64,000 bases of DNA from positions 248,001-312,000 of the forward strand of contig NZ_LT608326.1 of the NCBI RefSeq assembly GCF_900095705.1, written 5' to 3'. The DNA comes from Fusobacterium massiliense (GTDB taxonomy: Bacteria > Fusobacteriota > Fusobacteriia > Fusobacteriales > Fusobacteriaceae). Shown here piece by piece: positions 48,599-56,850 of this stretch. Every line of letters begins with the position of its first letter. The first letter of the stretch is position 1. The notes under the pieces are model-generated. The model worked only from the letters and a program-made list of their open reading frames with translations. It ran no database searches and had not been told where the DNA came from. Both the position numbers and the translations under genes were made by a program.

Positions 48599-49615
48599 AT
48601 GAAAGAAGAAATTCTTAAAATTAAAGAAGAGGTACAAAAACATATAGAAGAATCTACAACTCTTCAAAGATTAGAAGAAATTAGAGTAAACTATATGGGA
48701 AAAAAAGGAATATTCACAGAAATTTCTAAAAAAATGAAAGATTTATCAAGTGAAGAAAGACCAGTTATAGGTCAAATAATTAATGAAGTTAAGACTAAAA
48801 TTGTAGAATTATTAGAAGAAAAAAATAATAATTTAAACAAAAAAGCACTAGATGAAAAATTAGCTTCAGAAGTTGTAGACATCAGTTTACCTGGTAAAAA
48901 ATATAATTATGGAACTCAACACCCTATAAATGAAACAACAGAACTTATGAAAAATATTTTTTCTAAGATGGGATTTGATATAGTTGACGGACCAGAAATA
49001 GAAACAGTTGAGTATAATTTTGATGCTTTAAATATACCAAAAACACACCCATCAAGAGATTTGACAGATACATTTTATATAAATGATTCTATCATTTTAA
49101 GAACTCAAACATCTCCTGTTCAAATAAGATATATGCTTGAACATGGAGCACCATTGAGAATGATATGTCCTGGAAAAGTTTATAGACCGGATTATGATAT
49201 TTCTCATACTCCTATGTTTCATCAAATGGAAGGGTTAGTTATAGGAAAAGATGTATCATTTGCTGATTTAAAAGGAATTTTAACTCATTTTGTAAAAGAA
49301 GTTTTTGGAGATAGAAAAGTAAGATTCAGACCACATTTCTTCCCTTTCACAGAACCAAGTGCTGAAATGGACGTAGAATGTATGATATGTCATGGAGATG
49401 GATGTAGACTTTGTAAGGAAAGTGGTTGGATAGAAATTATGGGTTGTGGAATGGTAGACCCTGAAGTTTTAAAATATGTTGGATTAAATCCTGATGAAGT
49501 AAATGGATTTGCATTTGGAGTTGGAATAGAAAGAGTAACTATGCTTAGACATGGAATAGGAGATTTAAGAGCATTTTTTGAAAATGATATGAGATTTTTA
49601 AAACAATTTAAATAA
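48599..49615 (+). CDS. pheS: Phenylalanine-tRNA ligase alpha subunit
   Basis: 338 aa. N-terminal coiled coil, then motif 2/3 region: HPSRDLTDTFYIN, RTQTSPVQIRYM, FHQMEGLVI, and motif 3 GFAFGVGIERVTMLRHGIGDLR. CICHGDGCRLCK-like Cys insert (ECMICHGDGCRLCKESGW) is present. Charges tRNA-Phe with PheT. Preceded by GGAGG. Separated from pheT by a dispersed repeat. Confidence 0.98.
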   Translation: MKEEILKIKEEVQKHIEESTTLQRLEEIRVNYMGKKGIFTEISKKMKDLSSEERPVIGQIINEVKTKIVELLEEKNNNLNKKALDEKLASEVVDISLPGKKYNYGTQHPINETTELMKNIFSKMGFDIVDGPEIETVEYNFDALNIPKTHPSRDLTDTFYINDSIILRTQTSPVQIRYMLEHGAPLRMICPGKVYRPDYDISHTPMFHQMEGLVIGKDVSFADLKGILTHFVKEVFGDRKVRFRPHFFPFTEPSAEMDVECMICHGDGCRLCKESGWIEIMGCGMVDPEVLKYVGLNPDEVNGFAFGVGIERVTMLRHGIGDLRAFFENDMRFLKQFK

Positions 49616-49624
49616 AAAAAATTA

Positions 49625-49698
49625 GTCTCTTGACAGCCGCATGAGTTCTACGAGCTCAATAAACATAGGCTCTTCGAACTAATACGGACGTCAGAGAC
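49625..49698 (+). repeat. Dispersed palindromic repeat, copy 13 (subfamily A)
   Basis: 74 bp in the pheS-pheT gap, nine bases after the pheS stop, and 44 bases before pheT. One mismatch in the arm (GCCGCAT). It sits inside a normally continuous operon. Confidence 0.95.
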
Positions 49699-49742
49699 TT
49701 TATTTATAATCTATATCATTTTAAAAATTGGAGGGGAAATAA

Positions 49743-52139
49743 ATGTTAATTTCATTAAATTGGTTAAAACAATATGTTGAAATAAAAGAAAGTATCGAGG
49801 AAGTAGCAAATGCACTTACTATGATAGGTCAGGAAGTAGAAGCTATTGAAATTCAAGGTGAAAATTTAGAAAATGTTGTAATTGGGCAAATAGTAGAATT
49901 TGACAGACACCCAAATTCTGACAGATTAACATTACTAAAAGTTAATGTTGGAGAGGGAGAACCATTACAAATTATTTGTGGAGCAACTAATCATAAATTA
50001 AATGATAAAGTTGTAGTTGCAAAAATTGGAGCTACTTTACCTGGTGATTTTAAAATTAAAAAAAGTAAAATAAGAGATGTAGAATCTTATGGAATGCTAT
50101 GTTCTGAGGAAGAACTAAGTTTTGCTAAAGAAAGTGATGGAATAATAATTCTTCCAGAAGATGCACCAATAGGTAAGGAATATAGAGAATATTTAAATTT
50201 GAATGATGTTATATTTGAACTTGAAATAACTCCAAATAGACCTGATTGTTTATCACACATAGGAATAGCTAGAGAAGTAGCTGCCTATTATGATAGAAAG
50301 GTAAAATATCCTAGTATTGAAATAAATGAAACAATAGAATCAATAAACACACTTATAAAAGTAAATATTGATGATAAAGAAAGATGTAAAAGATATGTAG
50401 GAAAAATAGTTAAAAATGTTAAAGTTCAAGAATCACCAGAATGGCTAAAAAGAAGAATACAAGCAATGGGATTAAACCCTATAAATAACATTGTCGATAT
50501 AACAAACTTTGTAATGTTTGAATACAATCAACCTATGCATGCTTTTGATTTTGATAAATTAAAAGGAAATATCAATGTAAGAGCTGCAAAAGAAAATGAA
50601 GAGATAACAACATTAGACGGTGTTGATAGAGTATTAAAAAATAATGAGTTAGTTATAGCTGATGAGGAAAGAGCAATAGCTATTGCAGGTATAATTGGAG
50701 GAGATGCTACAAAAATAGACAATGAAACAAAAAATATTTTTGTAGAAGTTGCATACTTTACACCAGATAATATAAGAAGAACATCAAGAGAGTTAGGAAT
50801 TTTTACAGATTCTTCATACAGAAATGAAAGAGGAATGGATATTCAAAACCTTGAAACTGTTGTAGAAAGAGCTGTTTCATTAATAGCAGAAGTTGCAGGG
50901 GGAGAAATATTATCAGATACTATTGATAGATATCTTGAAAAACCTGAAAAATATGAAATTTCTTTAAATTTAGAAAAATTAAATAAATTTATAGGTAAAA
51001 ATTTATCAAGTGATGAGGTAGCAAAAATACTAACAAATTTAAATATTGAAATAAAAACAATAGGAGAAGACAAGATGTTACTTACTCCACCTACTTACAG
51101 GGGTGATTTAATAAGACCAGCTGATATATACGAAGAAGTAATTAGAATGTATGGATTTGATAATATAGAAGCTAGAATGCCTGTTATGAGTATTGAGTCT
51201 GGAGAAGAAAATACTAATTTTAAGGTTTCAAGAATAATTAGAGAAATTTTAAGAGAACAAGGTTTAAATGAAGTTATAAATTATAGTTTTATACCTAAAT
51301 CTGCTAAAGAATTATTTAGTTTTGAAGATGGAATTATAGAAATAAAAAATCCATTAAGTGAAGATATGGCTATTATGAGACCAAGTTTGATTTATAGTCT
51401 AGTTAACAATATAAAAGAAAATTTAAATAGAAATCAAACAGATTTAAAAATATTTGAAGTAAGTAAAACTTTTAAGAATCTAGGTTCTGCAAAAGATAGT
51501 TTAGCAACAGAAGAATTAAAAGTTGCTATAGCTCTTTCTGGTAGAGAAGATAAAAATTTATGGAATCAAATAAAAACAGACTATGATTTTTATGATTTAA
51601 AAGGGTATATAGAATATTTATTTGAAAGATTAAATATTAATAAATTTAATTTAGAAAGAGCAAAAGATGTAAATTTCCATCCAGGTGTTAGTGCTGAAAT
51701 AAAAATTGGAGAAGATGTAATAGGAATTTTTGGAGAATTACATCCTACTTTAATAAATAATGTTGGAATAAAGAGAGAAAAAGTATTTTTTGCTGAAATA
51801 AATTTAACTAAGTTAATGAAATATATGAAAATAAAAGTAAATTATGAAAGTATTAGTAAATATCCAGAAGTTTTAAGAGATTTAGCTATAACTTTAGATA
51901 AAGATATCTTAGTTGGTAATATGACAAAAGATATTAAGAAGAAAGTAAATCTTGTTGAAAAAATAGATATATTTGATGTGTATTCTGGAGATAAAGTGGA
52001 AGAAGGTAAGAAATCAGTTGCTATGAGTATAGTTCTTAGAGATAAAACTAGAACTTTAACAGATCAAGATATTGATACTGCAATGAAAAACATACTTTCA
52101 CTTATTAAAGATAAATATAACGGAGAAATAAGAAAATAA
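49743..52139 (+). CDS. pheT: Phenylalanine-tRNA ligase beta subunit
   Basis: 798 aa, usual length. tRNA-binding domain (40-150, with VVIGQIVEFDRHPNSDRLTLLKVNVG), B3/B4 editing domain, B5 domain with YRGDLIRPADIYEEVIRMYGFDNI, catalytic-like core and C-terminal anticodon-binding domain (YPEVLRDLAITLD). GGAGGGG site. Complete. Confidence 0.98.
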   Translation: MLISLNWLKQYVEIKESIEEVANALTMIGQEVEAIEIQGENLENVVIGQIVEFDRHPNSDRLTLLKVNVGEGEPLQIICGATNHKLNDKVVVAKIGATLPGDFKIKKSKIRDVESYGMLCSEEELSFAKESDGIIILPEDAPIGKEYREYLNLNDVIFELEITPNRPDCLSHIGIAREVAAYYDRKVKYPSIEINETIESINTLIKVNIDDKERCKRYVGKIVKNVKVQESPEWLKRRIQAMGLNPINNIVDITNFVMFEYNQPMHAFDFDKLKGNINVRAAKENEEITTLDGVDRVLKNNELVIADEERAIAIAGIIGGDATKIDNETKNIFVEVAYFTPDNIRRTSRELGIFTDSSYRNERGMDIQNLETVVERAVSLIAEVAGGEILSDTIDRYLEKPEKYEISLNLEKLNKFIGKNLSSDEVAKILTNLNIEIKTIGEDKMLLTPPTYRGDLIRPADIYEEVIRMYGFDNIEARMPVMSIESGEENTNFKVSRIIREILREQGLNEVINYSFIPKSAKELFSFEDGIIEIKNPLSEDMAIMRPSLIYSLVNNIKENLNRNQTDLKIFEVSKTFKNLGSAKDSLATEELKVAIALSGREDKNLWNQIKTDYDFYDLKGYIEYLFERLNINKFNLERAKDVNFHPGVSAEIKIGEDVIGIFGELHPTLINNVGIKREKVFFAEINLTKLMKYMKIKVNYESISKYPEVLRDLAITLDKDILVGNMTKDIKKKVNLVEKIDIFDVYSGDKVEEGKKSVAMSIVLRDKTRTLTDQDIDTAMKNILSLIKDKYNGEIRK

Positions 52140-52244
52140 AAAAGTAAAATAAAAAAATTTTTAAAATTCATTTTTCATTCATATTTCTATTATATACTTT
52201 GTGTGTGAAAAGGAAAAAAAGATTAAAAAAGGAGAATGATAAAA

Positions 52245-52730
52245 ATGAATTTTAAAAAAGTATTATTAGTAGGAGCATTATTAGTAGGAAGTTTAACAGC
52301 AAATGCAGCTATAACAGATCAACAAGCTAGAGATATAGTTTTAAAAGAAGTCCCAAACGGAGAAATAACAAAATTTGAAAAAGAATATGATCATGGAAGA
52401 GCAGTTTATGAGATAGAAGTTATGGATGGTAATATAGAAAGAGATTTCGATATAGATGCAGAAACAGGAACTATATTAAAAGCTTGTTGCGAACATAAGC
52501 ATCATCATAAGAAACACCATATGAAACATACAGAGCCAAAATTATCTTACGAACAAGCTAAACAAATAGCTCTAAAAAATTCAAAAAATGGAGTTTTTGA
52601 AAGCATAGAACTAAAACATAAAAATGGTGTTCAAGTATATGATGTTGAAATAAAAGAAGGATTTGCTGATAGAGAATTTTTAATAGATGCAAATACTGGA
52701 ACAATTTTAAGAAATAAAAGAGATTTCTAA
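52245..52730 (+). CDS. Exported protein with two PepSY domains and His-rich linker
   Basis: 161 aa from ATG 52245 (GGAG ten bases upstream). Signal peptide with A-x-A site about residue 20-21. PepSY 1 at 24-79 and PepSY 2 at 100-158, each ending in a DA-T-G-T-I-L pattern. The linker 81-95 holds two Cys and eight His (CCEHKHHHKKHHMKH). Such domains occur in protease inhibitors and metal-associated envelope proteins. The linker suggests metal binding in the periplasm. Confidence 0.82.
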   Translation: MNFKKVLLVGALLVGSLTANAAITDQQARDIVLKEVPNGEITKFEKEYDHGRAVYEIEVMDGNIERDFDIDAETGTILKACCEHKHHHKKHHMKHTEPKLSYEQAKQIALKNSKNGVFESIELKHKNGVQVYDVEIKEGFADREFLIDANTGTILRNKRDF

Positions 52731-52754
52731 GATTTATAAAAAATAAGAGATAAA

Positions 52755-52795
52755 AAAAACTATCATAAGTAGTAATTATTTATGGTAGTTTTTTA
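52755..52795 (+). terminator. Terminator of the PepSY gene
   Basis: AAAACTATCATAA pairs (one mismatch) with TTATGGTAGTTTT, followed by a T-run. Confidence 0.75.
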
Positions 52796-52833
52796 TTTTA
52801 TATAGGAAAGTAAAAATTAAATAACCAAAATTA

Positions 52834-52907
52834 GTCTCTTGACAGCCGTATGAGTTCTATGAGCTCAATAAATACAGGCTCTTCAAACTAATACGGACGT
52901 CAGAGAC
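52834..52907 (+). repeat. Dispersed palindromic repeat, copy 14 (subfamily A)
   Basis: 74 bp. Both sides carry the flank in the opposite (AGGAAAGTATAAATTTAA) orientation, unlike left-arm copies, so the palindrome is inverted relative to the flank. Confidence 0.95.
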
Positions 52908-52972
52908 TTTATTTATACAGGAAAGTATAAATTTAAATAGCAAAAATTTACTAAAAAAATAAAAAATAAAAC

Positions 52973-53001
52973 TTGACATTATATATCAAGTATAGTATTA
53001 T
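52973..53001 (+). promoter_or_regulatory. ahpC promoter
   Basis: TTGACA (52973-52978), 17-base spacer, TATTAT (52996-53001). Confidence 0.85.
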
Positions 53002-53005
53002 GTAA

Positions 53006-53020
53006 TTGTAATAATTACAA
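53006..53020 (+). promoter_or_regulatory. PerR-like operator upstream of ahpC
   Basis: Perfect 7-1-7 palindrome TTGTAATAATTACAA, the same layout as the PerR box TTATAATNATTATAA, placed across the expected transcription start four bases after the -10 box. Repression by a PerR/Fur-family protein is inferred. Confidence 0.72.
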
Positions 53021-53072
53021 ATTAATTATTAGTATAAATTATATAAATAAATATTTTAGAGGAGGTCTTATT

Positions 53073-53639
53073 ATGTCATTAATAGGAAAAAAAGTTCCAG
53101 AATTTAAAGCAACAGCTTATAAAAAAGGAGAAAAAGATTTTATAGCAGTAACAGATAAAGATTTATTAGGAAAATGGTCAGTATTCGTATTCTATCCAGC
53201 TGACTTCACATTTGTATGTCCTACTGAATTAGAAGATTTACAAGACAACTATGCTAACTTCAAAAAAGAAGGAGCTGAAGTATACTCAGTTTCTTGTGAT
53301 ACAGCATTTGTTCACAAAGCATGGGCAGATCATTCAGAAAGAATTTCAAAAGTTGAATATCCAATGATAGCAGATCCTACTGGATTCTTAGCAAGAGCTT
53401 TTGAAGTTATGATAGAAGAAGAAGGATTAGCATTAAGAGGAAGTTTCGTAGTAAACCCAGAAGGAAAAATCGTTGCTTATGAAGTACATGACAACGGAAT
53501 CGGAAGAGAAGCTAGCGAATTATTAAGAAAACTTCAAGGAGCTAAATTTGTTGCTGAACACGGAGAAGTTTGTCCAGCTAAATGGAAACCAGGAAGTGAA
53601 ACTTTAAAACCTAGTTTAGATTTAATCGGAGAACTATAA
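53073..53639 (+). CDS. ahpC: Peroxiredoxin AhpC
   Basis: Typical 2-Cys peroxiredoxin that reduces hydrogen and organic peroxides. 188 aa. Peroxidatic Cys49 in DFTFVCPTELEDL and resolving Cys167 in HGEVCPAKWKPG. GAGGAGG site. The reductase next door (53873) is probably its electron donor. Own strong promoter with PerR-like box. Confidence 0.97.
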   Translation: MSLIGKKVPEFKATAYKKGEKDFIAVTDKDLLGKWSVFVFYPADFTFVCPTELEDLQDNYANFKKEGAEVYSVSCDTAFVHKAWADHSERISKVEYPMIADPTGFLARAFEVMIEEEGLALRGSFVVNPEGKIVAYEVHDNGIGREASELLRKLQGAKFVAEHGEVCPAKWKPGSETLKPSLDLIGEL

Positions 53640-53673
53640 GATTAATTTTAGATAAACTTTGTTAATTATATAA

Positions 53674-53704
53674 AAAAGGGGATTAGTTATACTTTTCCCC
53701 TTTT
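53674..53704 (+). terminator. ahpC terminator
   Basis: AAAAGGGG (53674-53681) pairs with CCCCTTTT (53697-53704), then an AT tail. Confidence 0.85.
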
Positions 53705-53872
53705 CTATATAAAAATATAAAAAGGAAATTATTGTAGTTGCTTAAAATAATTTCATTTTAATATTTTTATTAAAATATAGTTAACTGTTATTTAAAACAA
53801 TATTATATGATTAGAATATTTATAAGTCTTGAGAATATTGAAAAATAATAAAAAAATAATAGGAGGATTAAA

Positions 53873-55510
53873 ATGGAAAGAATATATGATATGATTATTA
53901 TCGGTGGAGGTCCTGCTGGATTATCAGCTGGTATATATGGTGGAAGAGCTAAATTAGATGTATTAGTAATAGAAAAAGAAAGTAAAGCAGGACAAATAAG
54001 TCTTACTAGTGAAGTAGTAAACTATCCTGGAATATTAGAAATTTCTGGTAGTGAACTTATGGTACAAACTAAGAAACAAGCTCAAGGATTTGGGGTAAAT
54101 TTTGTTGAAGAAGAAGTTGTTGGTATGGACTTCTCTCAAAAAATAAAAACAATAAAGACAAAAAATGCAGAATATAAAACTTTAAGTGTTGTTATAGCAA
54201 CTGGAGCAGCACCAAGAAAATTAGGATTCCCAGGAGAATTAGAATATACAGGAAGAGGAGTTGCATATTGTGCAACTTGTGATGGAGAATTTTTCACAGG
54301 AATGGATATATTTGTAATCGGTGCAGGATTTGCTGCAGCTGAAGAAGCTATGTTCCTAACAAAATATGGAAAATCAGTTACAATTATAGCAAGAGAACCA
54401 GATTTTACTTGTGCTAAATCAATAGGTGATAAAGTAAAAGCACATCCAAAAATTACTGTTAAATTTAATACAGAATTAACAGAATTAACAGGAGATATGA
54501 AACCAAGAGCAGCTAAATTTAAAAATAATGTAACAGGAGAAGTTACTGAATATAAGGCAAAAGATGGAGAAACATTTGGAGTATTTGTATTTGTTGGATA
54601 TGCACCATCAAGTCAAATATTTAAAGAACATATAGAAATTGATAAATTTGGATTTATACCAACAAATGAAGATTTAATGACAAATGTAGATGGAGTATTT
54701 GCTGTTGGGGATATAAGACCAAAGAGATTAAGACAAGTTGTAACAGCTGTTGCTGATGGAGCTATAGCAGCTACAAGTATAGAAAAATATGTTCATGATT
54801 TAAGAGAAGAATTAGGACTTAAGAAAGAAGAAAAAGAAGAAGAAAAAACAACAACAATTGCAACTGAAAAAGAAGGTTTCTTAGATGATGCTTTAAGAGA
54901 ACAATTAGCAGCAGTTGTAGAAAGATTTGAAAATAAAGTAAAAGTTGTAGTATTTAAAGACCCTAACAATGAAGAATCTGTAAATATAGAAAATGCAGTA
55001 AAAGAAATAGCATCTATTTCTGATAAATTAGAATTTTCATCTTATAATGCAGGAGAAAATAAAGAATTAGAAGCAAAAGTAAAAATTACAAGAACACCTA
55101 CAATAGCTGTTCTTGATAAAGATGGAAACTTCTCAGGATTAAAATATTCAAGTTTACCAAGTGGACATGAATTAAACTCATTTATATTAGGTTTATACAA
55201 TGTTGCTGGTCCAGGACAAAAAGTTTCTTCTGAAGAAGCATTAGAAAAGATTAAAAATATTAATAAACCAGTTAATATAAAAATAGGAATTTCATTAGCT
55301 TGTACTAAATGTCCAAAGACAGTTCAAGCAACTCAAAGAATAGCGACTCTTAATAAAAATGTTGAAATGGAAATGATAAATATTTTCACTTTCCAAGATT
55401 TCAAAAACAGATATGATATTATGAGTGTTCCGGCTATTATAATTGATGATCAACATGTTTATTTCGGAGAAAAGAATGTTGAAGACATGTTAGAAATTAT
55501 AAATAAATAA
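53873..55510 (+). CDS. Thioredoxin reductase-like flavoprotein with C-terminal AhpF-type thioredoxin-fold domains
   Basis: 545 aa. Residues 1-310 are a thioredoxin reductase: FAD loop GGGPAGLSAG (11-20), redox CATCDG with Cys133 and Cys136, NADPH loop GAGFAAAEEA, and GVFAVGDIRPK. A charged linker (316-330) leads to two thioredoxin-like domains matching the AhpF N-terminal module, with redox pair C477xxC480 (LACTKC). AhpF has the same parts in reverse order, so this is a permuted AhpF. Likely the AhpC reductase (own gene, 230 nt downstream). AATAGGAGG site. Confidence 0.88.
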   Translation: MERIYDMIIIGGGPAGLSAGIYGGRAKLDVLVIEKESKAGQISLTSEVVNYPGILEISGSELMVQTKKQAQGFGVNFVEEEVVGMDFSQKIKTIKTKNAEYKTLSVVIATGAAPRKLGFPGELEYTGRGVAYCATCDGEFFTGMDIFVIGAGFAAAEEAMFLTKYGKSVTIIAREPDFTCAKSIGDKVKAHPKITVKFNTELTELTGDMKPRAAKFKNNVTGEVTEYKAKDGETFGVFVFVGYAPSSQIFKEHIEIDKFGFIPTNEDLMTNVDGVFAVGDIRPKRLRQVVTAVADGAIAATSIEKYVHDLREELGLKKEEKEEEKTTTIATEKEGFLDDALREQLAAVVERFENKVKVVVFKDPNNEESVNIENAVKEIASISDKLEFSSYNAGENKELEAKVKITRTPTIAVLDKDGNFSGLKYSSLPSGHELNSFILGLYNVAGPGQKVSSEEALEKIKNINKPVNIKIGISLACTKCPKTVQATQRIATLNKNVEMEMINIFTFQDFKNRYDIMSVPAIIIDDQHVYFGEKNVEDMLEIINK

Positions 55511-55528
55511 AAAATTAAATAATGTAAA

Positions 55529-55586
55529 AAAATCCCTAATATTTGTATAGGTTCATAGAACTGATACAAATATTTAGGGATTTTTT
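55529..55586 (+). terminator. Terminator after the reductase gene, diverged repeat hairpin
   Basis: AATCCCTAATATTTGTAT pairs with ATACAAATATTTAGGGATT through a 20-base loop containing GGTTC/GAACT; T-run follows. The framework resembles the degenerate repeat at 6265-6332. Confidence 0.85.
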
Positions 55587-55623
55587 ATTATATAGTAAAG
55601 TATAAAAATAAATAGTAAAAATA

Positions 55624-55697
55624 GTCTCTGATGTCCGTATTAGTTCGAAGAGCCTGTGTTTATTGAGCTCGTAGAACTCATACGGCTATCAAGAGAC
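55624..55697 (-). repeat. Dispersed palindromic repeat, copy 15 (subfamily A)
   Basis: 74 bp, reverse orientation. Carries a paired change relative to other copies: GAT with ATC instead of GAC with GTC in the outer stem. Confidence 0.95.
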
Positions 55698-55753
55698 TTT
55701 TTTATTTGTAATGAAAGTATAAATTTGAAAGTATAAAATTAATATAAAAATTA

Positions 55754-55827
55754 GTCTCTGATGTCCGTATTAGTTTGAAGAACCTGTGTTTATTGAGCTC
55801 GTAGAACTTATACGGCTATCAAGAGAC
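55754..55827 (-). repeat. Dispersed palindromic repeat, copy 16 (subfamily A)
   Basis: 74 bp, reverse orientation, 56 bp after copy 15, with the flank AGTATAAATTTGAAAGTATA between them. Same GAT/ATC pair as copy 15, so the two arose by tandem duplication. Confidence 0.95.
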
Positions 55828-55855
55828 TTTATTTTATTTATAGATATCATTATAT

Positions 55856-55874
55856 GAATATACAATGTATATTC
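55856..55874 (+). promoter_or_regulatory. Palindromic operator candidate of the nad operon
   Basis: Perfect 9-1-9 palindrome GAATATACAATGTATATTC directly upstream of the -35 box. A second imperfect one, TATTG-6-CAATA (55875-55890), overlaps the -35. NiaR is encoded at the end of the same operon, so either may be its site. Confidence 0.55.
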
Positions 55875-55881
55875 TATTGTC

Positions 55882-55910
55882 TTGTCAATAAAATAAAATA
55901 GTGCTATAAT
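55882..55910 (+). promoter_or_regulatory. nadABC-niaR promoter
   Basis: TTGTCA (55882-55887), 17-base spacer, TATAAT (55905-55910). Confidence 0.82.
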
Positions 55911-55952
55911 TTCTTAAAGAAATTTTACTATAAAATTATTTTAGGAGGACTA

Positions 55953-56849
55953 ATGAAAGAAAGAATAAAAGAATTACAAAAAGAAAAGGATGTTGCAATT
56001 TTAGCTCATTACTATGTAGATGGCGAAGTACAAAAAATAGCTGATTATGTTGGAGATTCTTTCTATTTAGCAAAAACAGCAACAAAGTTAAAAAATAAAA
56101 CAATAATAATGGCTGGTGTGTATTTCATGGGAGAAAGTATAAAAATTTTAAATCCCGATAAAACAGTTCATATGGTTGATATTTATGCTGATTGTCCTAT
56201 GGCACATATGATAACTATAAAAAAGATAAAAGAGATGAGAGAAAAATATGATGATCTAGCTGTGGTTTGTTATATAAATTCGACAGCAGAAATAAAATCA
56301 TATTGTGATGTATGCATAACTTCATCTAATGCTGTTAAAATTGTGAGTAAATTAAAAGAAAAAAATATCTTTATAGTTCCTGATGGAAATTTAGCATCAT
56401 ATATTGCAAAACAAATTAAAGATAAGAATATTATTGTGAATGAAGGTTATTGTTGTGTACATAATTTAGTACATTTAGAAAATGTAATAAAATTAAAAAA
56501 TGAATATCCTAATGCTAAGGTATTAGCTCATCCAGAGTGTAAAGAGGAAATTTTAAATCTAGCTGATTATATAGGAAGTACAAGTGGAATAATCGAAGAG
56601 GTATTAAAAGGTGGAGATGAGTTTATAGTTGTAACTGAGAGAGGGATACAATATAAAATTTATGATAAAGCTCCTAATAAAAAATTATATTTTGCAGATA
56701 CTTTAATATGTAAAAGTATGAAAAAGAATACTTTAGAAAAAATAGAAAAAATATTATTAGAAGGTGGAGATGAATTAGAAGTTAATGATGAAGTAGCTAA
56801 AAAAGCTCTAATTCCTTTGGAAAGAATGTTAGAATTGGCAGGAGATTAA
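55953..56849 (+). CDS. nadA: Quinolinate synthase
   Basis: [4Fe-4S] enzyme condensing iminoaspartate with dihydroxyacetone phosphate to quinolinate. 298 aa, the short archaeal/Thermotoga type. LAHYYVDGEVQKIADYVGDS, candidate cluster Cys in DCPMAH, EGYCCVHNLVH and the C-terminal AHPEC and CKSM. AGGAGG site. First of nadABC-niaR. Confidence 0.97.
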   Translation: MKERIKELQKEKDVAILAHYYVDGEVQKIADYVGDSFYLAKTATKLKNKTIIMAGVYFMGESIKILNPDKTVHMVDIYADCPMAHMITIKKIKEMREKYDDLAVVCYINSTAEIKSYCDVCITSSNAVKIVSKLKEKNIFIVPDGNLASYIAKQIKDKNIIVNEGYCCVHNLVHLENVIKLKNEYPNAKVLAHPECKEEILNLADYIGSTSGIIEEVLKGGDEFIVVTERGIQYKIYDKAPNKKLYFADTLICKSMKKNTLEKIEKILLEGGDELEVNDEVAKKALIPLERMLELAGD

Positions 56850-56850
56850 A

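Noticed and set aside
48582-48600. T-box or other riboswitch before pheS
   Set aside because: Only 17 bases separate the phosphoesterase stop and pheS; no room for a leader and no conserved T-box sequence.
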